NCBI RefSeq assembly: GCF_016466415.2
Contig: NZ_CP066771.1
Location: 2,418,001-2,482,000 of the forward strand
Reading direction: 5' to 3'
From: Ralstonia pickettii
GTDB lineage: Bacteria; Pseudomonadota; Gammaproteobacteria; Burkholderiales; Burkholderiaceae
Length of the DNA: 64,000 nucleotides
Below the pieces are notes generated by a model. The model was not told the DNA's origin. It did not search any database and worked only from the letters and a program-made list of their open reading frames with translations. Below, one piece after another: positions 56,839-64,000 of this stretch (its first letter is position 1; every line of letters begins with the position of its first letter). A program made the translations under genes and the position numbers.

Positions 56839-57003
56839 GTGGAACAGCCCCAAAACGTCGACGCGCAACGTAAATCCGAAGAGCTGCGGAGCTTTCTGTT
56901 TCTGACGGCCGTCATGGTGCCGGTTCTTTCCGTCATTATCGTGGCCGGATATGGATTTATCGTCTGGGCAACGCAATTGCTGAGCGGTCCGCCAACGCAT
57001 TGA
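56839..57003 (+). CDS. napE: Periplasmic nitrate reductase component NapE, 54 aa
   Basis: A small single-span inner-membrane protein found at the head of many nap operons; its role is not settled. The family sequence is intact: SEELRSFLFLTAVMVPVLSVIIVAGYGFIVWATQLL, with a charged N-terminus. The start is taken as GTG at 56839; an in-frame ATG at 56737 would add 34 residues not typical of NapE and would lie on the predicted transcription start. It is too short for routine gene calling, and is supported by context and sequence. Confidence 0.85.
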   Translation: MEQPQNVDAQRKSEELRSFLFLTAVMVPVLSVIIVAGYGFIVWATQLLSGPPTH

Positions 57004-57091
57004 AATACGCCCGGGGGGTTCCGGGGGCGAGTCGGGTTGTATGTTCGCGCAGCACTGATTAGAAAAAGGCGTTCATCGCCAGAACACGGTC

Positions 57092-57436
57092 ATGCGAAAC
57101 ACAAAAAAAATAGATATCCCCGTTCGGCCGGCGCCACTCGATGACGACGAGTGGCACATCGCCGGCGTTCTGGTCCAGACGCGGCCAACCCATATTGCAC
57201 GGGTGAGCGAATCCATCGAAAGCATCGCCGGCAGCGAAATCCATGCAGCCAGCGATAACGGCAAGCTCGTAGTCACGCTTGAGGCGCCCAGTTCGCGCGC
57301 CATCGCAGCTCACCTGACGTTCATTCAGCAGATCGACGGTGTGCTGAACACCGCCCTGATCTACCAGCACAACGAAATGGCCGACGCCATGCATGAGGAA
57401 ATGGACGATGAAAGTCTCTCGCCGCGCGTTCATTAA
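57092..57436 (+). CDS. napD: NapD chaperone, 114 aa
   Basis: A cytoplasmic chaperone that binds the NapA twin-arginine signal and holds export until the molybdenum cofactor is loaded. The ferredoxin-like core is [25 protein letters not shown] (about 21-45), then [42 protein letters not shown] (core [13 protein letters not shown]). The N- and C-termini are extended by about 15 residues each. Its 3' end overlaps the napA start by 29 bases. Confidence 0.95.
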   Translation: MRNTKKIDIPVRPAPLDDDEWHIAGVLVQTRPTHIARVSESIESIAGSEIHAASDNGKLVVTLEAPSSRAIAAHLTFIQQIDGVLNTALIYQHNEMADAMHEEMDDESLSPRVH

Positions 57437-59924
57437 GCAGACCGCTGCCGCCGCGACCGCTTCGGTGGCCGGCGTCACGCTTCCTGCTGGCGCCGCCAAC
57501 CTCGTCACCGACAAAGAGCTGACGCAGCTCAAGTGGTCGAAGGCGCCTTGCCGATTCTGCGGCACGGGCTGCGGCGTTGAAGTGGCCGTCAAAGACAATC
57601 GCGTGGTGGCCACGCAGGGCGACCCGAAGGCCGAGGTCAATCGGGGCCTGAACTGCGTCAAGGGCTACTTCCTCTCCAAGATCATGTACGGCAAGGACCG
57701 GCTGACCCAGCCGCTGCTGCGCATGACGAACGGCAAGTACGACAAGAACGGCGAGTTCACGCCTGTCACCTGGGACCGCGCGTTTGACGAGATGGCGGTG
57801 CAGTTCAAGCGCGTCATCAAGGAAAAGGGCCCGACCGCTGTCGGCATGTTCGGCTCGGGTCAATGGACCGTTTTTGAGGGTTACGCCGCCGTCAAGCTAA
57901 TGAAGGCGGGATTCCGCTCGAACAACCTCGACCCCAACGCGCGCCACTGCATGGCCTCTGCCGTGGCCGGCTTCATGCGAACGTTCGGCATGGACGAGCC
58001 GATGGGCTGCTACGACGATTTCGAAGTCGCCGACGCGTTCGTGCTGTGGGGCTCGAACATGGCGGAGATGCACCCCATCCTCTGGTCGCGCGTGACGGAC
58101 CGGCGCCTCTCCGCGCCCAAGACGAAGGTCGCGGTGCTGTCGACGTTTACGCACCGCTCATTCGATCTGGCCGACATCCCGATCGTCTTCACACCGCAAG
58201 CCGATCTCGCGATGCTCAACTACATCGCGAACTACATCATCACCAACAAGAAGGTCAACACGGACTTCGTCAACAAGCACACCGTCTTCAAGCAGGGCGT
58301 GACCGACATCGGCTACGGCCTGCGGCCCGACAACCCCTTGCAGAAGGCCGCCAAGAACGCCGACAGGGTGGGGGACTCCAAGCCGATCTCGTTCGACGAG
58401 TTTGCGAAGTTCGTCTCGACGTACGACCTGGACTACACCGCCAAGCTGGCGAACCCGGACAAGAGCAAGGAGAAGGAGTTCAAGCAGCAGCTCCAGAAGC
58501 TTGCCGAGCTGTACGCCGATCCGAAGATCAAGGTCGTGTCGTTCTGGACCATGGGTTTCAACCAGCACACCCGCGGCACCTGGGCGAACAATATGATCTA
58601 CAACCTGCACCTGCTGACAGGGAAGATCGCCACACCTGGCAACAGCCCTTTCTCCCTGACGGGCCAGCCTTCGGCATGCGGCACCGCGCGCGAGGTGGGC
58701 ACGTTCTCGCACCGCTTGCCGGCCGACATGGTGGTGACCAACCCGAAGCACCGTGAAGAAGCCGAGCACATCTGGAAGCTGCCGCCCGGCACGATCCCTG
58801 AAAAGCCCGGCTATCACGCGGTACTGCAAAACCGCATGCTGAAGGACGGCAAGCTCAACGCGTACTGGGTGCAGGTGAACAACAACATGCAGGCCGGCGC
58901 CAACATCAACGAGGAAGGCTACCCGGGCTACCGCAATCCGGCGAATTTCATTGTTGTTTCGGACGTGTACCCGACCGTCACCGCACTGGCCGCCGACTTG
59001 ATCCTCCCGAGCGCGATGTGGGTTGAGAAGGAAGGCGCCTACGGCAACGCCGAGCGCCGCACGCAGTTCTGGCATCAACTCGTTGATGCGCCGGGTGAGG
59101 CGCGATCCGACCTGTGGCAGCTGGTGGAGTTCTCCAAGCGTTTCAAGGTGGAAGAAGTCTGGCCCGAAGACCTCATCGCCAAAAAGCCGGAGCTGCGCGG
59201 CAAGACGCTCTACGACGTGCTGTACCGCAATGGCAATGTCGACAGGTTCCCGCTCAAGGACGTCGACCCGGAATACAACAATGCCGAAGCCAAGGCGTTC
59301 GGCTTCTACCTGCAGAAGGGCCTGTTCGAGGAGTACGCAAGCTTCGGGCGCGGCCACGGCCACGACCTGGCGCCGTTCGACGATTATCACCAGGCGCGCG
59401 GATTGCGCTGGCCGGTGGTCAACGGCAAGGAAACGCGCTGGCGCTACAAGGAAGGCAGCGATCCGTACGTCAAGGCCGGCACCGGCTACCAGTTCTACGG
59501 CAACCCGGACGGCAAGGCGGTGATCTTCGCCCTGCCCTATGAGGCCCCACCGGAAGTGCCAGACAAGGAATACCCGTTCTGGTTGTCGACCGGCCGCGTG
59601 CTGGAGCACTGGCACTCGGGCTCGATGACGCGCCGGGTACCCGAGCTGTATCGCGCCTTCCCGAACGCGGTCTGCTTCATGCACCCGGAAGATGCGAAAG
59701 CGCTGGGACTGCGACGTGGTGTCGAGGTCGAAGTGATCTCGCGGCGCGGCAAGATGCGCACCCGCATTGAAACACGCGGCCGCAACCAGCCACCGAAGGG
59801 CCTGGTGTTCGTGCCGTGGTTCGATGCGAGCCAGCTCATCAATAAGGTCACACTGGATGCAACCTGCCCGATCTCGCTCCAGACGGATTTCAAGAAATGC
59901 GCCGTCAAGATCGTGAAGGTCTGA
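57408..59924 (+). CDS. napA: Periplasmic nitrate reductase catalytic subunit NapA, 838 aa
   Basis: The Mo-bis-MGD enzyme that reduces nitrate to nitrite in the periplasm. The Tat signal SRRAFIK is at residues 4-10. The [4Fe-4S] cluster is bound by Cys48, 51, 55 and 83 ([14 protein letters not shown]). Cys181 in [12 protein letters not shown] is the molybdenum ligand, the Nap/Nas-type choice (Nar uses Asp). The rest shows the four-domain molybdopterin fold, ending [20 protein letters not shown]. The start at 57408 is preceded by GAGGA. It is full length. Confidence 0.98.
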   Translation: MKVSRRAFIKQTAAAATASVAGVTLPAGAANLVTDKELTQLKWSKAPCRFCGTGCGVEVAVKDNRVVATQGDPKAEVNRGLNCVKGYFLSKIMYGKDRLTQPLLRMTNGKYDKNGEFTPVTWDRAFDEMAVQFKRVIKEKGPTAVGMFGSGQWTVFEGYAAVKLMKAGFRSNNLDPNARHCMASAVAGFMRTFGMDEPMGCYDDFEVADAFVLWGSNMAEMHPILWSRVTDRRLSAPKTKVAVLSTFTHRSFDLADIPIVFTPQADLAMLNYIANYIITNKKVNTDFVNKHTVFKQGVTDIGYGLRPDNPLQKAAKNADRVGDSKPISFDEFAKFVSTYDLDYTAKLANPDKSKEKEFKQQLQKLAELYADPKIKVVSFWTMGFNQHTRGTWANNMIYNLHLLTGKIATPGNSPFSLTGQPSACGTAREVGTFSHRLPADMVVTNPKHREEAEHIWKLPPGTIPEKPGYHAVLQNRMLKDGKLNAYWVQVNNNMQAGANINEEGYPGYRNPANFIVVSDVYPTVTALAADLILPSAMWVEKEGAYGNAERRTQFWHQLVDAPGEARSDLWQLVEFSKRFKVEEVWPEDLIAKKPELRGKTLYDVLYRNGNVDRFPLKDVDPEYNNAEAKAFGFYLQKGLFEEYASFGRGHGHDLAPFDDYHQARGLRWPVVNGKETRWRYKEGSDPYVKAGTGYQFYGNPDGKAVIFALPYEAPPEVPDKEYPFWLSTGRVLEHWHSGSMTRRVPELYRAFPNAVCFMHPEDAKALGLRRGVEVEVISRRGKMRTRIETRGRNQPPKGLVFVPWFDASQLINKVTLDATCPISLQTDFKKCAVKIVKV

Positions 59925-59964
59925 CGAGCACGGGCAGACGACACACGCGCAACAGGAAAACGTC

Positions 59965-60468
59965 ATGAAGCTCAGCCGACTCTTGGGACTGCCAGCCGCC
60001 ATCTGTGCGCTGCTCCTGGCGACCCTTGCCCAATTGCCCGCGCAAGCTCAAGGCGTGGTCGACGCCATGCGCGGCCCCACGCCGATTGCCGCCGAAACGA
60101 CACCGCCGATCCTGTATCCCACCGAGAACAAGGACGTGCGCCGCGAGCGCAACTACACCGGGCAGCCGCCGACGATTCCGCACAAGATCGACGGCACCTA
60201 CATGTATCAGATCAATAAGGACCACAACGGTTGTCTGTCCTGCCACGCGCGTACGAAGGCCGAAGAGATGCGCGCGATCGCGATCAGCCCCACGCACTAC
60301 GTTGACCGCGATGGCCATCAACTGGCCGACGTTTCGCCGCGCCGCTTCTTCTGCACGCAATGTCACGTGCCGCAGGCCGACGCCAAGCCGCTTGTCACCA
60401 ATACGTTTGTCGATGTCGATCAACTGCTCAAACGCAAGCCTGATGGCAAGAGCGTTGGCAAGAACTGA
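59965..60468 (+). CDS. napB: Nitrate reductase cytochrome c subunit NapB, 167 aa
   Basis: A periplasmic dihaem cytochrome that passes electrons from NapC to NapA. A signal peptide covers about 1-29 (ending AQAQG). The two haem sites are CLSCH (90-94) and CTQCH (130-134). Distal histidine ligands probably lie in PTIPHKI and SPTHYVD. It follows napA by 40 bases. Haem is attached by the Ccm system encoded downstream. Confidence 0.97.
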   Translation: MKLSRLLGLPAAICALLLATLAQLPAQAQGVVDAMRGPTPIAAETTPPILYPTENKDVRRERNYTGQPPTIPHKIDGTYMYQINKDHNGCLSCHARTKAEEMRAIAISPTHYVDRDGHQLADVSPRRFFCTQCHVPQADAKPLVTNTFVDVDQLLKRKPDGKSVGKN

Positions 60469-60480
60469 GGCGATGCAGTC

Positions 60481-61068
60481 ATGTTCGACCTGATCAAGCG
60501 CTACTGGCGCACCATCAACCGGCCCAGCGCGTATTTCAGCCTGGGCTTTCTGACGTTGGGCGGCTTTGTTGCCGGCGTGGTGTTCTGGGGCGCGTTCAAC
60601 ACCGCGATGGAAGTGACCAATACCGAAGCGTTCTGCACGGGTTGCCACGAAATGCACGAGAACGTGTATCAGGAGCTGCAGAGCACCATCCACTACACCA
60701 ACCGCAGCGGTGTGCGCGCCATCTGCTCGAACTGCCACGTTCCGCACGCCTGGACGAACAAGATTGCACGAAAGATGCAGGCCTCCAAGGAAGTGTGGGG
60801 CAAGATTTTCGGCACCATCGACACGCGCGAGAAATTCGAGGCCCACCGGCTTGAACTGGCACAGCATGAATGGGATCGGCTGAAGGCCAACGATTCATTG
60901 GAATGCCGCAACTGCCACAACTACGAATCGATGGACTTCACTCGGCAGAGCCCACGCGCGTCGGCCATGCACGCCCAGTATCTGGGCAGCAAAGAGAAAA
61001 CCTGTATCGACTGCCACAAGGGTATTGCGCACCATCTGCCCGACATGTCGAAGATGAAGACCGAGTAA
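60481..61068 (+). CDS. napC: Cytochrome c-type protein NapC, 195 aa
   Basis: A membrane-anchored tetrahaem quinol dehydrogenase of the NapC/NirT family that feeds NapB. One N-terminal span lies at about 19-42. The four haem sites are CTGCH (52-56), CSNCH (82-86), CRNCH (142-146) and CIDCH (175-179). The start is the ATG at 60481, 12 bases after napB. It is followed by ccmA after 54 bases, probably in one transcript. NapF, NapG and NapH are missing. Confidence 0.97.
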   Translation: MFDLIKRYWRTINRPSAYFSLGFLTLGGFVAGVVFWGAFNTAMEVTNTEAFCTGCHEMHENVYQELQSTIHYTNRSGVRAICSNCHVPHAWTNKIARKMQASKEVWGKIFGTIDTREKFEAHRLELAQHEWDRLKANDSLECRNCHNYESMDFTRQSPRASAMHAQYLGSKEKTCIDCHKGIAHHLPDMSKMKTE

Positions 61069-61122
61069 AGCACGTGAACGTGCTGCCGGTGCCAGACCCC
61101 GTTTGACTCAGCCCCTATTGCC

Positions 61123-61755
61123 GTGCTTGTTGCCAGCCAATTGACGTTTTCGCGCGCCGGCCGCCGGATCTTCCGCGAGCTGGACCTCTCGGTGTCGGCG
61201 GGCGAGCTGGTGCAGGTAACGGGCGCGAACGGCAGCGGCAAGACCACCCTGCTACGGGTGCTCTGTGGCCTGCTGGCACCGGCAAGCGGCTCGCTCACTT
61301 GGCATGGTGCGCCAGTGCGCAGCGGCGACGCTGCCTTCCTCAATACGCTTTGCTATGTTGGCCACACCAACGGTATCGACCCAGATCTCACTGTGACGGA
61401 GAGCCTGCGTCTGGCCATGCAACTGGCCGGATTGCCCGTTTCGGCAACCGAGCCGTTTGGCATCGGGCTCGCACTGGAAGCGCTCGAACTCGGCAAGCTT
61501 GCCGCCACGCCCGTGCGCAAGCTCTCGCAAGGCCAACGCCGGCGGGTGGCACTGGCGCGCTTGCTGCTCGCGCGGCGCGAACTGTGGCTGCTCGATGAAC
61601 CGATCGCCTCGCTCGACGATCATGCAGTCAGCCTCTTCACCGCGCAGCTCGATGCGCACTTGCGTGCAGGCGGCATGGCGATCATGGCCACGCACCACCT
61701 GCTGTCGCGCCCGCAAGGGGCGAATCGCGTGCTCAGGCTGGGAGGCATCGCATGA
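61123..61755 (+). CDS. ccmA: Haem exporter ATP-binding protein CcmA, 210 aa
   Basis: The ATPase of the CcmABCD complex, which releases haem-loaded CcmE during cytochrome c maturation. Walker A GANGSGKTTLLRVL (about 34-47), signature LSQGQRRRVALARLLL and Walker B LWLLDEPIASLDDH are all present, with ATHHLL as switch. The start is GTG at 61123, family-typical in LVASQLTFSRAGRRIF. The stop overlaps ccmB as ATGA. Confidence 0.95.
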   Translation: MLVASQLTFSRAGRRIFRELDLSVSAGELVQVTGANGSGKTTLLRVLCGLLAPASGSLTWHGAPVRSGDAAFLNTLCYVGHTNGIDPDLTVTESLRLAMQLAGLPVSATEPFGIGLALEALELGKLAATPVRKLSQGQRRRVALARLLLARRELWLLDEPIASLDDHAVSLFTAQLDAHLRAGGMAIMATHHLLSRPQGANRVLRLGGIA

Positions 61756-62420
61756 AGCCGATGCTGATGGCCATCCTGCTGCACGACCTTACGCTCTCAT
61801 GGCGGCGGCGCGGCAACCTTGTCGGCGGCGTGGTGTTCTACGTCATTGCGGCGAGCCTGTTCCCGCTGGCCATCGGCCCCGACCCGCAGCAGTTGCGCGT
61901 GCTCGCGCCGGGCATCCTGTGGGTCGCGGCGCTGCTGGCGTCGATGCTCTCGCTCTCTCGGCTGTTTGCGCAGGAACACGCCGATGGCAGCCTGGATCAA
62001 CTGCTGTTGTCGCCGCACCCGCTTGCGCTGATCGTACTGACGAAGATCGCAGCGCACTGGCTCGCGAGTGGTCTGCCATTGCTGCTGCTGACGCCCATCC
62101 TGGCCCAGCAGTACAGCCTACCGCTGCATGCAACGCTACTGCTGACCGCCACGCTGCTGATCGGTACGCCGGCCATTGCGCTGATCGGTGCTGTAGGCGC
62201 GGCGCTCACTCTGGGCGTGCGCAACGGGGCAGCGCTGTTGTGCATCCTCGTACTGCCGCTCTGTGTGCCCGTTCTTGTGTTTGGCGCAGGCGCCGGATCC
62301 GCTGCAGACGCGGGGCTCGATGTCATGCCGCATCTGTCGTTGCTGGGCGCTTGCCTGGCGCTGTCATTGTTTGTCTGCCCGCTGGCCACGGCTGCCGGGC
62401 TGCGCATTGCCGTGGAATGA
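61752..62420 (+). CDS. ccmB: Haem exporter permease CcmB, 222 aa
   Basis: A six-span inner-membrane subunit of the CcmABCD complex. Family segments are LHDLTLSWRRRGNLVGGVVFYVIAASLFPLAIGP (core FPLAIGPDPQQLRVLAPGI), QEHADGSLDQLLLSPHPL and AALTLGVRNGAALLCILVLPLCVPVLVFGAGA (core LPLCVPVLVFGAGA). Length is typical. It overlaps ccmA by four bases; ccmC follows after four bases. Confidence 0.95.
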   Translation: MKPMLMAILLHDLTLSWRRRGNLVGGVVFYVIAASLFPLAIGPDPQQLRVLAPGILWVAALLASMLSLSRLFAQEHADGSLDQLLLSPHPLALIVLTKIAAHWLASGLPLLLLTPILAQQYSLPLHATLLLTATLLIGTPAIALIGAVGAALTLGVRNGAALLCILVLPLCVPVLVFGAGAGSAADAGLDVMPHLSLLGACLALSLFVCPLATAAGLRIAVE

Positions 62421-62424
62421 CCCG

Positions 62425-63210
62425 ATGACGAATCGATCCGGACTCCACACCACGCCCATCGCCGTGCGCCAACCTGCGTCGCGACGCTGGAACTGGCTCG
62501 CGTATGCGTCGCCCGTGCGGTTTGATCCGCTCGCGCGCAAGCTCGCACCGTGGTTTGGTGCAGCAGCTCTCTTGTTCCTCGTCGCCGGCCTCTACGTCGG
62601 CTTCGTGGTGGCGCCCACCGATGCGCAGCAGGGCGAGGTCTATCGCATCATCTTCCTGCACGTGCCGGCCGCGTGGATGTCGATGTTCATCTACCTCGTG
62701 ATGGCCGGTTATTGCGCGCTGGGGCTGGTACTGCGCACCCGGCTTTCCTCGATGATGGCCTCGGCGCTCGCACCCACGGGTGCGCTCTTCACCGCCATTG
62801 CGCTGTGGACCGGCGCGCTGTGGGGCAAGCCGACCTGGGGCACGTGGTGGGTATGGGATGCGCGGTTGACGTCGGAGTTGCTGCTGCTGTTTCTGTACCT
62901 CGGCTTCATCGCATTGGAAAGCGCCATTGAAGAGCCGCTCCGCGCCGAACGCGCCTGCGCCGTGCTGGCCGTGGTCGGCGTAGTCAACCTCCCCGTGATC
63001 TATTTCTCGGTGCAGTGGTGGAACACGCTGCACCAAGGCGCGTCCATCAGCCTGACGGCGGCACCGTCGATGGCGATGACGATGTTGCTCGGCATGTTGC
63101 TGATGACGCTCGCGTGCTGGATGTACAGCATCTGCGTGGCGCTGATTCGCGTGCGCTGCATCATGCGCGAACGCGGTGACGATGACCTCAACCCAACCAC
63201 ACCGGCATGA
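62425..63210 (+). CDS. ccmC: Haem exporter permease CcmC, 261 aa
   Basis: A six-span protein that loads haem onto CcmE. The tryptophan-rich haem motif WGKPTWGTWWVWD is at 133-145, with flanking histidines in FLHVPAAWMS (about 78-87) and NTLHQG. The N-terminus is extended by about 20 residues. The start is the ATG at 62425, right after the ccmB stop; the frame upstream is not used. The stop overlaps ccmD as ATGA. Confidence 0.96.
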   Translation: MTNRSGLHTTPIAVRQPASRRWNWLAYASPVRFDPLARKLAPWFGAAALLFLVAGLYVGFVVAPTDAQQGEVYRIIFLHVPAAWMSMFIYLVMAGYCALGLVLRTRLSSMMASALAPTGALFTAIALWTGALWGKPTWGTWWVWDARLTSELLLLFLYLGFIALESAIEEPLRAERACAVLAVVGVVNLPVIYFSVQWWNTLHQGASISLTAAPSMAMTMLLGMLLMTLACWMYSICVALIRVRCIMRERGDDDLNPTTPA

Positions 63211-63359
63211 GCCAGCTCTCCGTCAATCACGTCGACTATATTGCGGGCGCGTTTGCCGTGGCCGCCATCTGCATCGCGGCCGAGTTGCTGCTGCTCGCCC
63301 GCCGCTGGCGCGCAACCAATCGCGCCAGTCATCCCCATCCTGACGGCCGCGATCAATGA
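63207..63359 (+). CDS. ccmD: Haem exporter protein CcmD, 50 aa
   Basis: A tiny single-span protein that helps release holo-CcmE from CcmABC. It reads [20 protein letters not shown], then [20 protein letters not shown] and a hydrophilic tail [10 protein letters not shown]. The membrane span (about 12-31) and the Arg-rich end after it are family-typical, as is the Tyr before the span. It overlaps ccmC and ccmE by four bases each. Confidence 0.88.
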   Translation: MSQLSVNHVDYIAGAFAVAAICIAAELLLLARRWRATNRASHPHPDGRDQ

Positions 63360-63826
63360 CACGCAGACAACGCCGTCTCGGCATCCTGCTCGCCGCACTG
63401 GTATGCGCAGGTGCGGCTACCGCACTCACGCTGAATGCGTTCCGCTCCAATCTGGTATTTTTCTTCAGCCCGAGCCAGATCGCCGCCAAGGAAGCGCCTG
63501 TGGCACAAGTCTTTCGACTGGGTGGGCTAGTCGAACGCGGCTCCATCCAACGTGAACGTGACGGCATGACCATCCGCTTTATCGTCACTGACACAGCGCG
63601 CGGGGTGCCGGTCGTCTATCGCGGCTTGCTGCCGGACCTGTTCCGCGAGGGCAAGGGCGTGGTGGCGCGCGGCCGGCTGGGTGAGGACGGCGTCTTCGTC
63701 GCCAACGAGGTGCTCGCCAAGCACGACGAAAACTACATGCCGCCCGAAGCCGCCGACGCCGTACGCCGCGCTGCGCAAGTCAAGGAACAGATGGCCAAGG
63801 AATCTGCCCGGAGCGCGTCACGATGA
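63356..63826 (+). CDS. ccmE: Cytochrome c maturation haem chaperone CcmE, 156 aa
   Basis: A membrane-anchored periplasmic chaperone that binds haem covalently and hands it to CcmF/CcmH. One N-terminal span lies at about 8-28. The OB-fold follows ([27 protein letters not shown], core [10 protein letters not shown]), and the haem-binding His123 lies in [10 protein letters not shown] (122-131), the classical HxxxY type. It overlaps ccmD and ccmF by four bases each. Confidence 0.97.
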   Translation: MTRRQRRLGILLAALVCAGAATALTLNAFRSNLVFFFSPSQIAAKEAPVAQVFRLGGLVERGSIQRERDGMTIRFIVTDTARGVPVVYRGLLPDLFREGKGVVARGRLGEDGVFVANEVLAKHDENYMPPEAADAVRRAAQVKEQMAKESARSASR

Positions 63827-64000
63827 TCGCCGAGCTGGGCCACTTCGCGTTGATCCTCGCGCTGCTGACTGCGGCCATGCAATCCGTGTTGCCGCTGGTT
63901 GGTGCGGCGCGCGACGGCGAGCGCTGGATGGCCGTGGCGCGCCCCGCTGCGCGCATGCAGTGCGCGCTGGTGCTGCTGGCTTATGGCGCACTGACGTGGG
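63823..64000 (+). CDS. ccmF: Haem lyase CcmF (N-terminal part)
   Basis: The first 59 residues are visible, and the gene runs out of the window. The start [20 protein letters not shown] and the second hydrophobic segment [16 protein letters not shown] fit CcmF, the haem-handling protein that attaches haem to apocytochromes with CcmH. The ATG overlaps the ccmE stop as ATGA. Its WWD haem motif lies beyond the window edge. Confidence 0.9.
   Translation, partial: MIAELGHFALILALLTAAMQSVLPLVGAARDGERWMAVARPAARMQCALVLLAYGALTW

Noticed and set aside
58158-60002. 614-residue open frame on the minus strand
   Set aside because: It is antisense to napA, whose identity is certain, and shows no domain.

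Overview
The window looks like a stretch of chromosome from a beta-proteobacterium of the Ralstonia type (family Burkholderiaceae). The grounds are high GC with strongly GC-biased third positions, betaproteobacterial gene neighbourhoods (exbB-exbD-lpxK-Trm112-kdsB-adk; DUF3579 beside argF and rpsT; mutL-miaA), and a 794-residue penicillin-acylase-type lipoprotein whose length matches the N-acyl-homoserine-lactone acylase AiiD described from Ralstonia. No rRNA or tRNA genes, insertion sequences, phage genes or CRISPR arrays were seen. Species-level assignment is inference.

Layout. 1-6.5 kb: the end of a periplasmic cyclohexadienyl-dehydratase-like gene, an unrecognised gene, a small secreted DPYTDG-repeat protein behind an unusual inverted repeat, an HD-GYP phosphodiesterase, a substrate-binding/permease fusion for osmoprotectants, and a TSUP exporter. 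6.5-11.4 kb: GntP and MFS transporters, an odd lipoprotein, an NAD(P)-binding protein and the nucleoid protein HU. 11.5-16.1 kb: a tightly coupled leftward operon (amino-acid ABC transporter, hutG, hutD) behind an IclR regulator. 16.2-21.5 kb: secreted and membrane proteins (NTF2-like, DUF2167, site-2 protease), sodB and xseA. 21.5-22.6 kb: a gene-free 1-kb region with tandem ~172-bp repeats full of DnaA-box-like sequences. 22.6-26.8 kb: exbB, exbD, lpxK, Trm112-like, kdsB, adk (envelope biogenesis plus adenylate kinase). 27-43.5 kb: mixed housekeeping (SDR, LysR, SBF-like transporter, GNAT, amiC, tsaE, queG, ogt, xerD, ybaK, plsY), a GlxA-type regulator divergent from the AiiD-like acylase, yajQ and murB. 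43.7-50.3 kb: ppnP, argG and argF facing each other across one hairpin, DUF3579, rpsT, murJ, a SirB1-type protein. 50.3-56.7 kb: dedA, mutL, miaA, a GNAT protein, then three genes that look like alkylation repair (a 2OG-Fe(II) oxygenase, alkB, alkA). 56.8-64 kb: napEDABC (periplasmic nitrate reductase) followed directly by ccmABCDE and the start of ccmF (cytochrome c maturation).

How it fits together. The nap and ccm blocks form one functional unit: NapB (two haem sites) and NapC (four haem sites) need the Ccm haem-attachment machinery encoded just downstream, and an FNR-like site lies at a plausible activating distance upstream of napE. The hut/ABC block pairs uptake of a polar amino acid with the last step of histidine breakdown. 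Many adjacent starts and stops overlap as ATGA (permease/ATPase/hutG/hutD, ogt/xerD, miaA/GNAT, ccmA/B, C/D, D/E, E/F), so translational coupling is common here. The most unusual feature is the DnaA-box-like tandem repeat between xseA and exbB; next come the repeat-protein gene with its 12-bp inverted repeat, and the AiiD-like acylase with its divergent regulator.
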